Source: Nocardia sp. NBC_01730
GTDB taxonomy: Bacteria; Actinomycetota; Actinomycetes; Mycobacteriales; Mycobacteriaceae
Assembly: GCF_035920445.1 (NCBI RefSeq)
Contig: NZ_CP109162.1
Location: 2,790,001-2,854,000 of the forward strand
Reading direction: 5' to 3'
DNA: 64,000 bases
The notes under the pieces were generated by a model that saw only the letters and a program-made list of their open reading frames with translations, ran no database searches and was not told the origin of the DNA. Numbering within the stretch: the first letter of the stretch is position 1; each line of letters starts with the position of its first letter. Both the position numbers and the translations under genes were made by a program. Positions 1 to 8,233 of the stretch are shown here, in pieces.

Positions 1-56
1 GACCAGACGATGCACCGAGGCGCACCCCGCACGGCGCGACCGGGCCGGGGCACGGC

Positions 57-1145
57 GTGACACCGGACCTCGTCGTCTGCGGGCTCGGCCCGGCCGGTCG
101 TGCCCTCGCACACCGCGGCTTGGCGCGCGGACTCACGGTCACCGTCGTCGATCCCCTGCCGGACCGCCCGTGGGCGACCACCTACGCGGCGTGGGCCGAC
201 GAGCTGCCGGACTGGCTCGCTCCGGAGGCCGTCGCCGCGACGGTGCGTCGGCCGATGGCTTGGGGAACTCACGCGCACCACGTAGACCGCGCATATGTCG
301 TGCTGGACACCGCGCGGCTGCGCGACTCCCTGCGTCTGGCCGGTGCTCGGGTGATCGCGGACCGGGCGGTAGACATCGCACGCGACAGCGTGGCCCTCGC
401 GTCGGGCCCGCCACTCACGGCCGGCCGGGTGATCGACGCGCGCGGCGTCGCCCGCTCACCCACCCGTGCCGAGCAGACCGCCTACGGACTGATCCTGGAC
501 GCCGAGCACTGCGCGGGCCTCGAGACGCTGTTAATGGACTGGCGCGCCGACCATGGCGCCCCGCCCGACGCGCCGCGCTCGTTCCTCTACGCGGTCCCGC
601 TGGGCGGCGGTCGGATGCTGCTGGAGGAGACCTGTCTGGCGGGGCGCCCGGCGCTGGCGAGCGCCGAGCTGCGTGAGCGCCTGCACCATCGACTGCGCTC
701 CCGCGGCATCCGGCTCACCGGGACCGAGCCGGTCGAGCGGGTTCGGTTCCCGGTGCAGGGCGGACGACCCAGCCGCCACGCGTTCGGGGCGGCGGGCGGT
801 TTCCTGCATCCGGCCACCGGGTACAGCGTCGCCGCCGCGCTGGCCGCGGCCGATATGGTGGCGGCGGGCCAGGACGTGTGGCCCACCTCCGCGCGAGCGG
901 TCCACCATCTGCGCGCCGCCGGACTTCGGACGCTGCTGGCCCTGCCGCCCGCGGACATCCCGCTGTTCTTCGACACGTTCTTCATGCTGTCTCCGGCCGC
1001 GCAACGCGCGTATCTCTCAGGTCGCACCGACCTCAACGGCACCGTCGCGGCGATGCGCTCGCTGTTCACGGCCCTCCCCTGGCAGCTGCGACGGCGTGTC
1101 GCCGCCGCGACACTCGGGATTCCGGTTCACTCGCGCAGGTCGTAG
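57..1145 (+). CDS. Lycopene cyclase family protein (FAD/NAD-binding)
   Basis: The N-terminus carries a beta strand followed by GLGPAG at residues 9-14, the dinucleotide-binding Rossmann motif typical of CrtY/CrtL lycopene cyclases. The motif GGRPSRHAFGAAGG, then HPATGYS near residue 250, also resembles lycopene beta-cyclases, where the latter lies in the FAD-binding region. At 362 residues it is close to the usual length of about 380. Family enzymes cyclise the ends of lycopene to make beta-carotene-type carotenoids at the membrane. The GTG start at 57 is the first in frame, and since the window opens just upstream, other crt genes could lie outside it. Ku follows 22 bases after the stop in the same direction but is functionally unrelated. 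The family is fairly sure; the exact ring type is not. Confidence 0.72.
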   Translation: MTPDLVVCGLGPAGRALAHRGLARGLTVTVVDPLPDRPWATTYAAWADELPDWLAPEAVAATVRRPMAWGTHAHHVDRAYVVLDTARLRDSLRLAGARVIADRAVDIARDSVALASGPPLTAGRVIDARGVARSPTRAEQTAYGLILDAEHCAGLETLLMDWRADHGAPPDAPRSFLYAVPLGGGRMLLEETCLAGRPALASAELRERLHHRLRSRGIRLTGTEPVERVRFPVQGGRPSRHAFGAAGGFLHPATGYSVAAALAAADMVAAGQDVWPTSARAVHHLRAAGLRTLLALPPADIPLFFDTFFMLSPAAQRAYLSGRTDLNGTVAAMRSLFTALPWQLRRRVAAATLGIPVHSRRS

Positions 1146-1167
1146 TGGTTCGGCGATGATGGAGGGC

Positions 1168-2115
1168 ATGAGATCGATCTGGAAGGGCTCGATCGCATTC
1201 GGGCTGGTGAACGTCCCGGTGAAGGTGTATACGGCCACCGAGGACCACGACATCCGATTCCATCAGGTGCACGCCAAGGACGGCGGTCGGATCAAGTACG
1301 ACCGTGTCTGCACTGTGTGCGGTCAGTCCGTCCAGTACGCCGATATCGACAAGGCCTACGAGTCGCCCGACGGCGACAAGGTCATCCTGACCGACGAGGA
1401 CTTCGCGAAACTGCCGGCGGCGGAGAAGCACGAGGTCCCGGTGCTGCAGTTCGTGCCGTCCGAGCAGATCGACCCGATCCTCTTCGACAAGAGCTACTAC
1501 TTGGAACCGGATTCCAGCACGCCGAAGGCATACGTGCTGCTGGCCAGGACGCTGGAGCAGGTCGACCGCACGGCGCTGGTGCACTTCACGCTTCGCCAGA
1601 AGACCAGGCTTGGGGCATTACGTGTCCGCGACGGCATCCTGGTGCTGCAGACGCTGCTGTGGCCGGATGAGGTCCGCGCCGTCGACTTCGAATCCTTGGA
1701 CGGCGTCGCCGAACCGCGGTCGCAAGAGATCAAGATGGCCGAGACACTGGTCGAGACCATGTCCGACGACTTCGACCCGGACCAGTTCACCGACGAGTAC
1801 CAGATCGAGCTGAAGCGCCTGCTCGACGAGGCGATCGCCAGCGGCACCGGAAAGGTGCCCGAGCAGCCCGAGGCTGCGCCCAGCGCGATGGACGCCGAGG
1901 TGGTCGACCTCGTCGCCGCGTTGCAGCGCAGCCTGGAGGCGAGCGGACGCCGTTCGGCGACCGGCGAGAGCTCCGAGAAGGCCGAGCCGAAGAAGGCGGC
2001 GAAGAAGACCGCGTCCAAGAGCACCGCGTCCAAGAGCACCGCATCGAAGAGCGCGGCGAAGAAGGCGCCCGCGAAGAAGTCCGCCAAGAAGTCCGCGGCA
2101 CGCAAGGGCGCGTGA
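1168..2115 (+). CDS. ku: Non-homologous end-joining protein Ku
   Basis: The protein opens with MRSIWKGSIAFGLVNVPVKV, nearly the signature start of bacterial Ku. A zinc-ribbon-like CxxC sits at C48 and C51. The Ku core covers roughly residues 1-255 and is followed by a lysine-, serine- and alanine-rich tail from about residue 265 to 315. Ku forms a homodimeric ring on double-strand DNA ends and recruits ligase D, and the basic tail is known in mycobacterial Ku to contact DNA. I chose ATG 1168 because it gives the family N-terminus; ATG 1156 in the same frame adds four residues, and the GGAGGG between them is too close to 1168 to decide. The open frame extends far upstream across the cyclase gene but is not coding there. 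No ligD is visible nearby. Confidence 0.93.
   Translation: MRSIWKGSIAFGLVNVPVKVYTATEDHDIRFHQVHAKDGGRIKYDRVCTVCGQSVQYADIDKAYESPDGDKVILTDEDFAKLPAAEKHEVPVLQFVPSEQIDPILFDKSYYLEPDSSTPKAYVLLARTLEQVDRTALVHFTLRQKTRLGALRVRDGILVLQTLLWPDEVRAVDFESLDGVAEPRSQEIKMAETLVETMSDDFDPDQFTDEYQIELKRLLDEAIASGTGKVPEQPEAAPSAMDAEVVDLVAALQRSLEASGRRSATGESSEKAEPKKAAKKTASKSTASKSTASKSAAKKAPAKKSAKKSAARKGA
2011..2055 (+). repeat. 15-bp tandem repeat inside the Ku tail
   Basis: Two exact tandem copies of gcgtccaagagcacc (2011-2025, 2026-2040) and a third, diverged copy (2041-2055) encode ASKST-type units of the basic tail. Repeat slippage here would change tail length without breaking the frame. Confidence 0.8.
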
Positions 2116-2230
2116 CCTTGCGGGTCGGATCCCGTTGACACCGGAGCCGGGCACGGAGCTCGTGCCGGACACGAAGCGCACGCTGATCCGCCGCGGCCGT
2201 CTCGCCGGAGACGGCCACCAGCGCACCACG

Positions 2231-2617
2231 TCAGAACATGCCGTGCGGGATCAGGTCCGGATCCGGCACCGGCTGCAGCACATCCCAGTGCTCGGTAATC
2301 TTTCCGTCGACCAGTCGCCAGACGTCGACGACGGCGACGGCGACGCCGCGCGGATCGTCCTCCGGAATCATGTGGTAGTGCACGACGGCGTACTCGTCGT
2401 CGGTGATGACGCGTTTCACGTCGATCCGAGCTTTCGCGACCGGGGAGCCGGCCACGAATTCGACGAACGCGTCTCGACCGGAGGGGTTTCCGGGGCTGTG
2501 CTCACGGAAGTCCTCGTGCAGCGCGGCGCGCAGGGCCGCGAGGTCGCCCTCGGCGAACTGCGCGAGGACGTATAGGACGAGGTTCTTGTTTCGGATGGCG
2601 GGGGTGTCGTTTGTCAT
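2231..2617 (-). CDS. SnoaL/NTF2-like protein
   Basis: A 128-residue protein starting MTNDTPAIRNKNLVL. The pattern is that of a SnoaL-like cone fold: an N-terminal helix (LYVLAQFAEGDLAALRAAL), HEDFREHSPG, then the strand VVDVWRLVDGKITEHWDV, which is the family's characteristic 'frame plus EHWD' ending. Relatives include polyketide cyclases, delta-5-3-ketosteroid isomerase-like proteins and many of unknown substrate. I picked the ATG at 2617 because the preceding ten residues of the longer frame are low-complexity and unlike the family. It is transcribed away from the XRE regulator, with 87 bases between the two starts, so that regulator is a plausible controller. The substrate cannot be told. 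Confidence 0.75.
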   Translation of the reverse strand: MTNDTPAIRNKNLVLYVLAQFAEGDLAALRAALHEDFREHSPGNPSGRDAFVEFVAGSPVAKARIDVKRVITDDEYAVVHYHMIPEDDPRGVAVAVVDVWRLVDGKITEHWDVLQPVPDPDLIPHGMF

Positions 2618-2704
2618 GCCGTCACCGTCGCAGCCTGGGCCGCGCACTGTCGATTACCAGGCATGTAATGGCGGCTCGGTCGCCCATGTGGCGATACTGG
2701 CGTA

Positions 2705-3517
2705 GTGAACCACAATCGCCCGGTCGGCGAACAGTTGCGTGAATGGCGAAGGCGGCGCGGGCTCAGCCAGCTCGAACTGTCGTTGCGCGCGGGCACCTCG
2801 GCTCGGCATGTCAGCTTCGTCGAGACCGGCCGCACCATCCCGAGCCCGCCGATGCTGGAGCGGCTGGCCGAACAGCTGCACGTTCCGCTGCGCGAACGAA
2901 ATCGGCTCTTGGTCGCGGCCGGGCATGCGCCTGCCTACCGGCACACGCCGCTGGACGACCCCGATCTCGCCGACGCGCGCGCGGCCGTGCGCCGAGTGCT
3001 CTCCGGCCATGAGCCGTATCCGGCGCTGGCGGTCGACCGCCGCTGGAATCTGTTGTTCGCCAACGCGGCCGCCCGGATCTTCCTGGACGGCATCGATCCC
3101 GCGCTGTGCGAGCCGCGGGTGAACCTTATGCGGATCGGCCTGCACCCAGAGGGTTTCGCGGCACGCCTGGACAATCTCGACCAGGTGCGCGCATTTCTGC
3201 TCCCTCGGCTGGCCCGCCAGGCGGCGCAGACCGGAGACCCCCAGCTCGGCGCGCTGTACGACGAACTGAGCGCGTACGCGCCCACCGAACCCGTCCGCCT
3301 CGACCGAGCCGACATCGCACTGACAATCCGCATTCGGCACGGGGATGCGCAACTGTGCTTCTTCAACACCATCACGACATTCGGTGCGGCGTTCGACGTG
3401 ACACTCGATGAGATCGCCGTCGAAGCGTACTTTCCCGCGAACCGATCGACGTCCGACTACCTGCACGCTTTGGCGCGCGACACGTCCGCGAAGGACCGCG
3501 CGACAGCGCCCGGGTAG
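2705..3517 (+). CDS. XRE-family regulator with MmyB-like ligand-binding domain
   Basis: Residues 8-62 form an XRE helix-turn-helix: GEQLREWRRRRGLSQLELS, then the second helix and recognition helix with TSARHVSFVETGR. Residues about 95-260 match the MmyB-like domain found behind such HTHs in actinobacteria, with PALAVDRRWNLLFANAAA as its PAS-like start. The length of 270 is usual for the family. The start is GTG 2705. The gene is divergent from the SnoaL-like gene, an arrangement in which MmyB-type regulators often control their neighbour. The effector is unknown. Confidence 0.85.
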   Translation: MNHNRPVGEQLREWRRRRGLSQLELSLRAGTSARHVSFVETGRTIPSPPMLERLAEQLHVPLRERNRLLVAAGHAPAYRHTPLDDPDLADARAAVRRVLSGHEPYPALAVDRRWNLLFANAAARIFLDGIDPALCEPRVNLMRIGLHPEGFAARLDNLDQVRAFLLPRLARQAAQTGDPQLGALYDELSAYAPTEPVRLDRADIALTIRIRHGDAQLCFFNTITTFGAAFDVTLDEIAVEAYFPANRSTSDYLHALARDTSAKDRATAPG

Positions 3518-3541
3518 CCGTCCATCGGAGCAGTCGGCACC

Positions 3542-4162
3542 TCAGCCCTGCGCCGCGCGGACCCGGCCTTCCTCGAAGAACTCCAGCAGTGCTGCCACGG
3601 TGTTCACCTCGTCGCGCGGACGCAGCGCGCCGAACGGGGCGTTCCAGAAGTCACCCGTGCGCGGTGTCTGTGGCCCGACGTAGGCGTACGGACCGGGGTG
3701 AGCGTCATCACCCGGCGACACCCCATAGTTCACCTCGGTGACCGTGCTCGCCAGATCGAAGTGCTCCGGCCACAGCACCGGCGTCACATCCGGCTCCAGA
3801 CAGCGTAAGGCCCTGTCCCCCAGCGCAAACCACGCCTCGATCAACCCGGCTGCCGAGATGTCGACCTCGAGCGCCGCATCGGGGTCGATGCCCGTCGTGT
3901 GCGCGTAGGCCCCCTCCGGCGCTCCCGGTTCGAAGCCCGCCGCCTGTGCCACCGCTCGGAAAGTCCCCTGTAGTCGCGCCCGTCCTTCCGGCCACCTCAG
4001 TTCGGTGCCGAGGACCGAGAACGGCCACCGCACGCCGCCGAATCCCCCGTGCACGATCCGCAGCCGGATGGTGCCGAACTCCCGATACTGCGGGCCCGCG
4101 ATCAACAATTCCGCCGTCGCGTGCAGCGCCTGCCGGGACCGCACGTACGTCTTCTCGTCCAC
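3542..4162 (-). CDS. Conserved hypothetical protein
   Basis: Starting from the GTG at 4162 the product begins VDEKTYVRSRQALHATAELL and runs about 206 residues, ending at the stop near 3542. It has no signal peptide, membrane segment or motif that I recognise. I see SVLGTELRWPEGRARLQGTF, the segment EVDISAAGLIEAWFALGDRAL and a proline/glycine-rich stretch with YAYVGPQTPRTGDFWNAPFG. The last reminds me of a family of soluble actinobacterial proteins with no assigned role. The frame stays open to 4270, but that extra N-terminus is arginine-rich and looks non-coding. It lies tail-to-tail with the XRE gene, 24 bases apart. No function is proposed. Confidence 0.6.
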   Translation of the reverse strand: MDEKTYVRSRQALHATAELLIAGPQYREFGTIRLRIVHGGFGGVRWPFSVLGTELRWPEGRARLQGTFRAVAQAAGFEPGAPEGAYAHTTGIDPDAALEVDISAAGLIEAWFALGDRALRCLEPDVTPVLWPEHFDLASTVTEVNYGVSPGDDAHPGPYAYVGPQTPRTGDFWNAPFGALRPRDEVNTVAALLEFFEEGRVRAAQG

Positions 4163-4324
4163 TCTCGCATCATCGCCGCTGCGGAGACCGGGCCGCATGC
4201 GTTTCGCCCGACTGCCGGTCCAGCTACCGCGCGTGACCGACACCAGCCCACCCGCGGCAGACAACGACACTCCGTAACCACGCCGCCCGTCGAGACAAAG
4301 ACACCCGACGGACCGATCGGTAGC

Positions 4325-5158
4325 TCAGCCCCTTGCCGGAGGAGACCGATGGCCTTGTTGCCGCACCGCAAGGTGCGGTAGTCGGTGGTATCGACGGCCG
4401 CCCGCTACTTCGGTGCGGGGTGCGAACCGGTAATTCCTCTGCGTACTTCGCCGGGACTGTGCTCGACTCGCGACAGGTCGCGCCTTTTCGACGACCGCAG
4501 CTGCCACGGCACGCTGGTCACCATCACCCTTGGTTCGAACAGCAGGCGCGCCTTCAACCGCAGCGAGCTCTGTAGTGGCGGCCGCCATTGTGCGGGCCGC
4601 GTTGAGCGCCTTGGGTTTCCGGAACGCCGGTACACCATTCGAGATCGCTTCCGCACCGGTCAATGCGGTACATCCGGAGGAGAACGCGCGCAACACCAGA
4701 AACGCCAGAGCCGCCGCGCTCAGGCCGACCTGCTCGGCACGGATCTCATAGTGCGCGCTCTCGGCGACCGGCGCCTCCCCGAACAGCGACTTGGCCGAGC
4801 CGACCACGTTCATCACCATGATGCCGGCGATGAACGCATAGGTCGGCGTGGCGAACGCCCGTCCCGATTCCCGCACACCACGCAGGTTCATCGCGCGGGC
4901 CACCGACCCGCAGGCGTTCCAGAATTGCACGACCACCCGACAGTCGCGGATACCGCACTGGTCGCGCGCCGCGGTCTCCGCTGCGGCGGCGTCCGGATAG
5001 TTCACCGCCGACGCGACAGCTCCGGTGCTCGACGAAAGAGCAAGCGCGCCATAGTAATTTCCGGCCGCACGCGCTTCCCCTGCGACGCTCCCGACCATTG
5101 CGCAGGTAGCGGCGGACGCCACCACGACACCGAGGGCAGCCTTGCGCGTCAGTGACAT
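4325..5158 (-). CDS. Chimeric ORF: secreted DUF4189-like N-terminus joined to an APC-permease fragment
   Basis: Starting at MSLTRKAALG (ATG 5158), residues 1-32 form a signal peptide ending in an AxA site. Residues about 35-88 (YYGALALSSSTGAVASA, then CGIRDCRVVVQFWNACGSVA) match the first half of DUF4189, a small secreted actinobacterial domain. From about residue 90 the sequence turns into an internal piece of an APC-family amino-acid permease: MNLRGVRESGRAFATPTYAF, ESAHYEI, and RAFSSGCTALTGAEAISNGV through about residue 192. The last 85 residues are low in structure and match nothing. The DUF4189 second half and both permease ends are missing, so this looks like a fusion created by deletion or rearrangement, not a normal gene. 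It may be expressed and secreted, or be a pseudogene. Confidence 0.6.
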   Translation of the reverse strand: MSLTRKAALGVVVASAATCAMVGSVAGEARAAGNYYGALALSSSTGAVASAVNYPDAAAAETAARDQCGIRDCRVVVQFWNACGSVARAMNLRGVRESGRAFATPTYAFIAGIMVMNVVGSAKSLFGEAPVAESAHYEIRAEQVGLSAAALAFLVLRAFSSGCTALTGAEAISNGVPAFRKPKALNAARTMAAATTELAAVEGAPAVRTKGDGDQRAVAAAVVEKARPVASRAQSRRSTQRNYRFAPRTEVAGGRRYHRLPHLAVRQQGHRSPPARG

Positions 5159-5281
5159 GTGCTTCTCCCCGTGTCGAACCGGCTCCGGGCTCAGATCCTC
5201 GTCCAGTTCACCCGATCTGTCCAAACCATCGGTTCGGCGCGATGCGGCCGGGCGAAGGCCGCCGCGAGCCTGGATCCACGT

Positions 5282-6175
5282 TCATCCGCGAGTAGCGACC
5301 TCGGCACGGGTTCGGCGGCGGCGAGCGGCGGCGACGCGGCGACCGATCACACCGTGACGTGGCGCGAACAGGTAGACGACGGTGAACGCGGTCCCTTGCG
5401 TGACCACAACCATCGCGCCCGAGGCGGTGTCGAGGTGATAGCTGAGGTACAGGCCGGCCACCGCGCAGCACACCGATACGGTGGGCGCAATCACCAGCAT
5501 ACGGCTGAATCGGTCGGTGAGCAGGTATGCGGTCGCGCCCGGGATGATCAGCATGGCGACCACGAGGACGACACCGACGGCCTGCAACGCCACCACGGAG
5601 GTGAGCGCGAGTAGGCCGAGCAATGCGGTGCCGAGCAGCCGAGGGTTGAGCCCGATCGCGTGGGCGTGGGTGGGGTCGAAGGCGTAGAGGGTGAAGTCGC
5701 GACGCTTGAGCGCCAGCGCGGCGAGGGTGATCACAGCCAGGATAACGATCTGGATCACGTCGGCACGACTGACGCCGAGCAGATTACCGAAGACGATGTG
5801 ATTGAGGTCGGTCTGGCTCGGCGTCACTGACACCAGCACCAACCCGAACGCGAACAATGTGGTGAACACGATGCCGATTGCGGCGTCCTCCTTGACCCGG
5901 CTGGTATCGCGGACCACCCCGATCAGCGCGACCGCCAGGAAACCGAACACTATCGCGCCCACCGCGAACGGCACCCCGAGGATGTACGCGAGCACGACCC
6001 CCGGCAGGACCGCGTGGGAGACCGCGTCGCCCATCAGTGACCAGCCGATCAGCACCAGCCAGCAGGACAGGACCGCGCATACGGTGGCGGCCGTCACGGT
6101 GGTGACCAGCGCCCGCACCATGAACTCGTAGCTCAGTGGAGCTACGAAGAATTCGATCAAGCTCATCTGTCTCAC
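5282..6175 (-). CDS. Metal (Mn/Zn-type) ABC transporter permease
   Basis: A 297-residue integral membrane protein with about eight hydrophobic segments. It has the ABC-3 family hallmark SLMGDAVSHAVLPGVVLAY near residues 45-65, the cytoplasmic coupling region of ZnuB/MntB/SitC permeases, and ends in a basic tail. It forms the channel for the binding protein and ATPase encoded just upstream; the start codon (GTG 6175) overlaps the ATPase stop, so the two are probably translationally coupled. ATG 6166 (MSLIEFF) is an alternative start. It is the last gene of the three-gene operon. Metal specificity cannot be read from the permease. Confidence 0.9.
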   Translation of the reverse strand: MRQMSLIEFFVAPLSYEFMVRALVTTVTAATVCAVLSCWLVLIGWSLMGDAVSHAVLPGVVLAYILGVPFAVGAIVFGFLAVALIGVVRDTSRVKEDAAIGIVFTTLFAFGLVLVSVTPSQTDLNHIVFGNLLGVSRADVIQIVILAVITLAALALKRRDFTLYAFDPTHAHAIGLNPRLLGTALLGLLALTSVVALQAVGVVLVVAMLIIPGATAYLLTDRFSRMLVIAPTVSVCCAVAGLYLSYHLDTASGAMVVVTQGTAFTVVYLFAPRHGVIGRRVAAARRRRTRAEVATRG

Positions 6176-6906
6176 ACCCGGTTCATGACGTCGAGACCGA
6201 AGGCCCTTGCCATGTTCTCCGGCCGCAGCACGAAGTCGGGGTCGCCGTGTTCGAGGACGGTGCGCATGAGCAGCACCGCCTCGTCGGCCAGACCGGGCAG
6301 CGCGTGCAGATCATGAGTGGACACCAGGATCGTGGCCCCGTCGTCCGCGAGTTCGCGAAGCAGCGTGGTGATGGTGGCCTCCGAGCGCTTGTCGACGCCG
6401 GCGAACGGCTCGTCGAGGAGCAGGATCGTCGCACCTTGTGCGAGGCCACGAGCCACGAAGGCGCGCTTCCTCTGGCCACCGGACAGTTGCCCGATCTGGC
6501 GGTCGGCGAGGTCTGTGAGCTCCACTCGTTCCAGGGCCGCGGCGACCGCCGCGCGGTCGCCGCGGCGGGGGCGGCGGGTGAAGCCCATCTGCCCGTAGCG
6601 GCCGGTCATCACGACGTCATGGACCGAGAGTGGGAAACTCCAGTCGACATCCTCGGCCTGCGGCACATAGCCGAGGGCGCCCGCGCGACGGGCCTCGAGC
6701 GGCGCCCGCCCGTTGATCAGCACGCTCCCGCGGTCAGGCTTGACCAGGCCCATGACGGTCTTGAACAAGGTCGATTTGCCGGATCCGTTCATCCCGATCA
6801 AGCCGCAGACCCGCCCTCGCGCCAACGTCAGGTCGACCCGATCCAGCGCGAGGACATCACCGTAGTGGACGGTGACATCGCGGACCTCGACGGCGGACGC
6901 GTTCAC
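6172..6906 (-). CDS. Metal ABC transporter ATP-binding protein
   Basis: A complete ABC ATPase of 244 residues: Walker A GMNGSGKS at 38-45, Q-loop glutamine at 83, signature LSGGQRKR at 141-148, Walker B ILLLDEP at 161-167 and the switch histidine in STHD. The segment GYVPQAEDVDWSFPLSVHDV is characteristic of the Mn/Zn/Fe-chelate subfamily (MntB/ZnuC/SitB). It powers uptake through the adjacent permease. Its first codon overlaps the stop of the binding-protein gene and its stop overlaps the permease start, giving a tight operon. Confidence 0.92.
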   Translation of the reverse strand: MNASAVEVRDVTVHYGDVLALDRVDLTLARGRVCGLIGMNGSGKSTLFKTVMGLVKPDRGSVLINGRAPLEARRAGALGYVPQAEDVDWSFPLSVHDVVMTGRYGQMGFTRRPRRGDRAAVAAALERVELTDLADRQIGQLSGGQRKRAFVARGLAQGATILLLDEPFAGVDKRSEATITTLLRELADDGATILVSTHDLHALPGLADEAVLLMRTVLEHGDPDFVLRPENMARAFGLDVMNRV

Positions 6907-7847
6907 CGGCGTGTGCCCGTCAGCGCGGAACCGATGATGTCGGCGTCGTGCCTGATCAGCGCCAGGTATGTGGGTACCGGGCCGTCGGCCTCCGACAGCG
7001 AATCGACGTACAGCACACCGCCGAACGCTGTGCCGGTGGCTTCGACCACTCGCTGCATCGGGGCATCGGACACGGTGGATTCACAGAACACGGCGGGCAC
7101 ACTGCGCTGGCGGACGAAGTCGATCGCCGAGGCGATCTGCTGCGGCGTGGCCTGCTGCTCGGCATTGACCGCCCAGATGTACTTCTCGCTCAGACCGGCG
7201 TCGCGGGCCAGGTAGGAGAATGCGCCCTCACAGGTCACCAGAGCGCGCTCACCGGGCGGCAGCGTGTTGAGAGTCCCGACCAACTCGTCGTGCTCCTTGC
7301 GCAACTCGGTCTTGTAGGTTTCACCGTTGGCCCGGAAGTCGGCAGCGTGACCCGGATCGAGTTCGCCGAACGCACGCACCATGTTGTCGACATAGGTGAG
7401 CACGTTCAGCGGCGACATCCACGCATGCGGATTCGGCTTCCCCCGGTAGGCGTCCTCGCCGATGGCGATCGGCGCGACACCCTCGCTGACCACCACGTGA
7501 GGCACCTGCACATCCGACATGAACTGGGCGAACCACGCCTCCAAGTTCATGCCGTTGTCCAGAATCAGGTCGGCCTTCGATGCCTTCTTGATGTCGCCAG
7601 GAGTCGGCTCGTAGCCGTGGATCTCCGCGCCCGCCTTGGTGATCGACTCGACTGCCAGGTGCTCGCCTGCCACGTTCTGCGCAATATCGGCCAGCACTGT
7701 GAACGTGGTCAGCACCACCGGCCGACCGTCCCTGGCTGTGCTGCCACCGCTACAAGATGCCACCGCGAAACCCAAGGCGCACGCGGTCACTGCTGCGGAG
7801 AACAGGCGTACTCGACGAGACATCATGCGGTGGAGCCCAACCTTCAT
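6903..7847 (-). CDS. Metal ABC transporter substrate-binding lipoprotein
   Basis: A cluster A-I (ZnuA/MntA/PsaA-like) binding protein of 314 residues. The signal peptide ends in a lipobox, VASC, with Cys32 as the predicted lipidated residue. By eye the four metal ligands are H77 (HGYEP), H141 (NPHAW), E207 and D282 (VDSLSE). A glutamate as third ligand and a missing His-rich loop favour manganese or iron over zinc by family rules; this is inference. The start may be ATG 7847 or the ATG pair at 7826/7823. None has a strong Shine-Dalgarno, although GATGAAGG lies 14 bases before 7826. It is the first gene of the operon, with a palindrome just upstream at 7870-7885. Confidence 0.9.
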   Translation of the reverse strand: MKVGLHRMMSRRVRLFSAAVTACALGFAVASCSGGSTARDGRPVVLTTFTVLADIAQNVAGEHLAVESITKAGAEIHGYEPTPGDIKKASKADLILDNGMNLEAWFAQFMSDVQVPHVVVSEGVAPIAIGEDAYRGKPNPHAWMSPLNVLTYVDNMVRAFGELDPGHAADFRANGETYKTELRKEHDELVGTLNTLPPGERALVTCEGAFSYLARDAGLSEKYIWAVNAEQQATPQQIASAIDFVRQRSVPAVFCESTVSDAPMQRVVEATGTAFGGVLYVDSLSEADGPVPTYLALIRHDADIIGSALTGTRR

Positions 7848-7869
7848 CGACGGAGCAAGTTCGTCAAGC

Positions 7870-7885
7870 CTAACTTATGAGTTAG
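7870..7885. promoter_or_regulatory. 16-bp dyad upstream of the metal-uptake operon
   Basis: The sequence CTAACTTATGAGTTAG has perfect 6-bp arms (CTAACT/AGTTAG) and a single mismatched pair in the centre. It lies 23 bases before the first codon of the binding-protein gene, overlapping where its promoter must be. Its position and form suit a metal-sensing repressor of the DtxR/MntR or Fur/Zur type; which one is not determined. Confidence 0.55.
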
Positions 7886-8233
7886 AGCTGCGAAACTATC
7901 GCATGACGGACTGCCGCGTGTGCCGTCGTCCAGATAGTGGCCCGGCTTCAACAAAGCTGCGATGGACCAACTACCGCAGGCACTTCATTCGACCCCCAAG
8001 ATCATCAGCCAGACCATCGACGCCACCGGCTGGTCCGAGATGGGTGAAATGACGGTCGGATGAACCGGCACCCCGAGACCGGCAAGCTCGCAGAGGAATC
8101 TCACGGCGCCGCTCGGGCGACCGCGCTTCACCTGCGAAAAGGATAGGCCGTCGCCTCGGGTAGGAATCGGCCTCTGCCCGGATTCGATGCGCGTCGTCGT
8201 GCCGTCCGGCTGATCGGTCGTGTCGCCGAGGTG
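7886..8233. other. Gene-poor stretch
   Basis: About 350 bases between the metal operon promoter and the stop of the flavin-binding gene. The only conspicuous frame is a 33-codon one on the plus strand from 7962 to 8063 (MDQLPQALHSTPKIISQTID...), which could be the tail of a lost gene. I recognise nothing else. Confidence 0.4.

Noticed and set aside
553..1155. Upstream extension of the Ku reading frame
   Set aside because: The same bases encode the cyclase-like protein in another frame, and the Ku family N-terminus begins at 1168.
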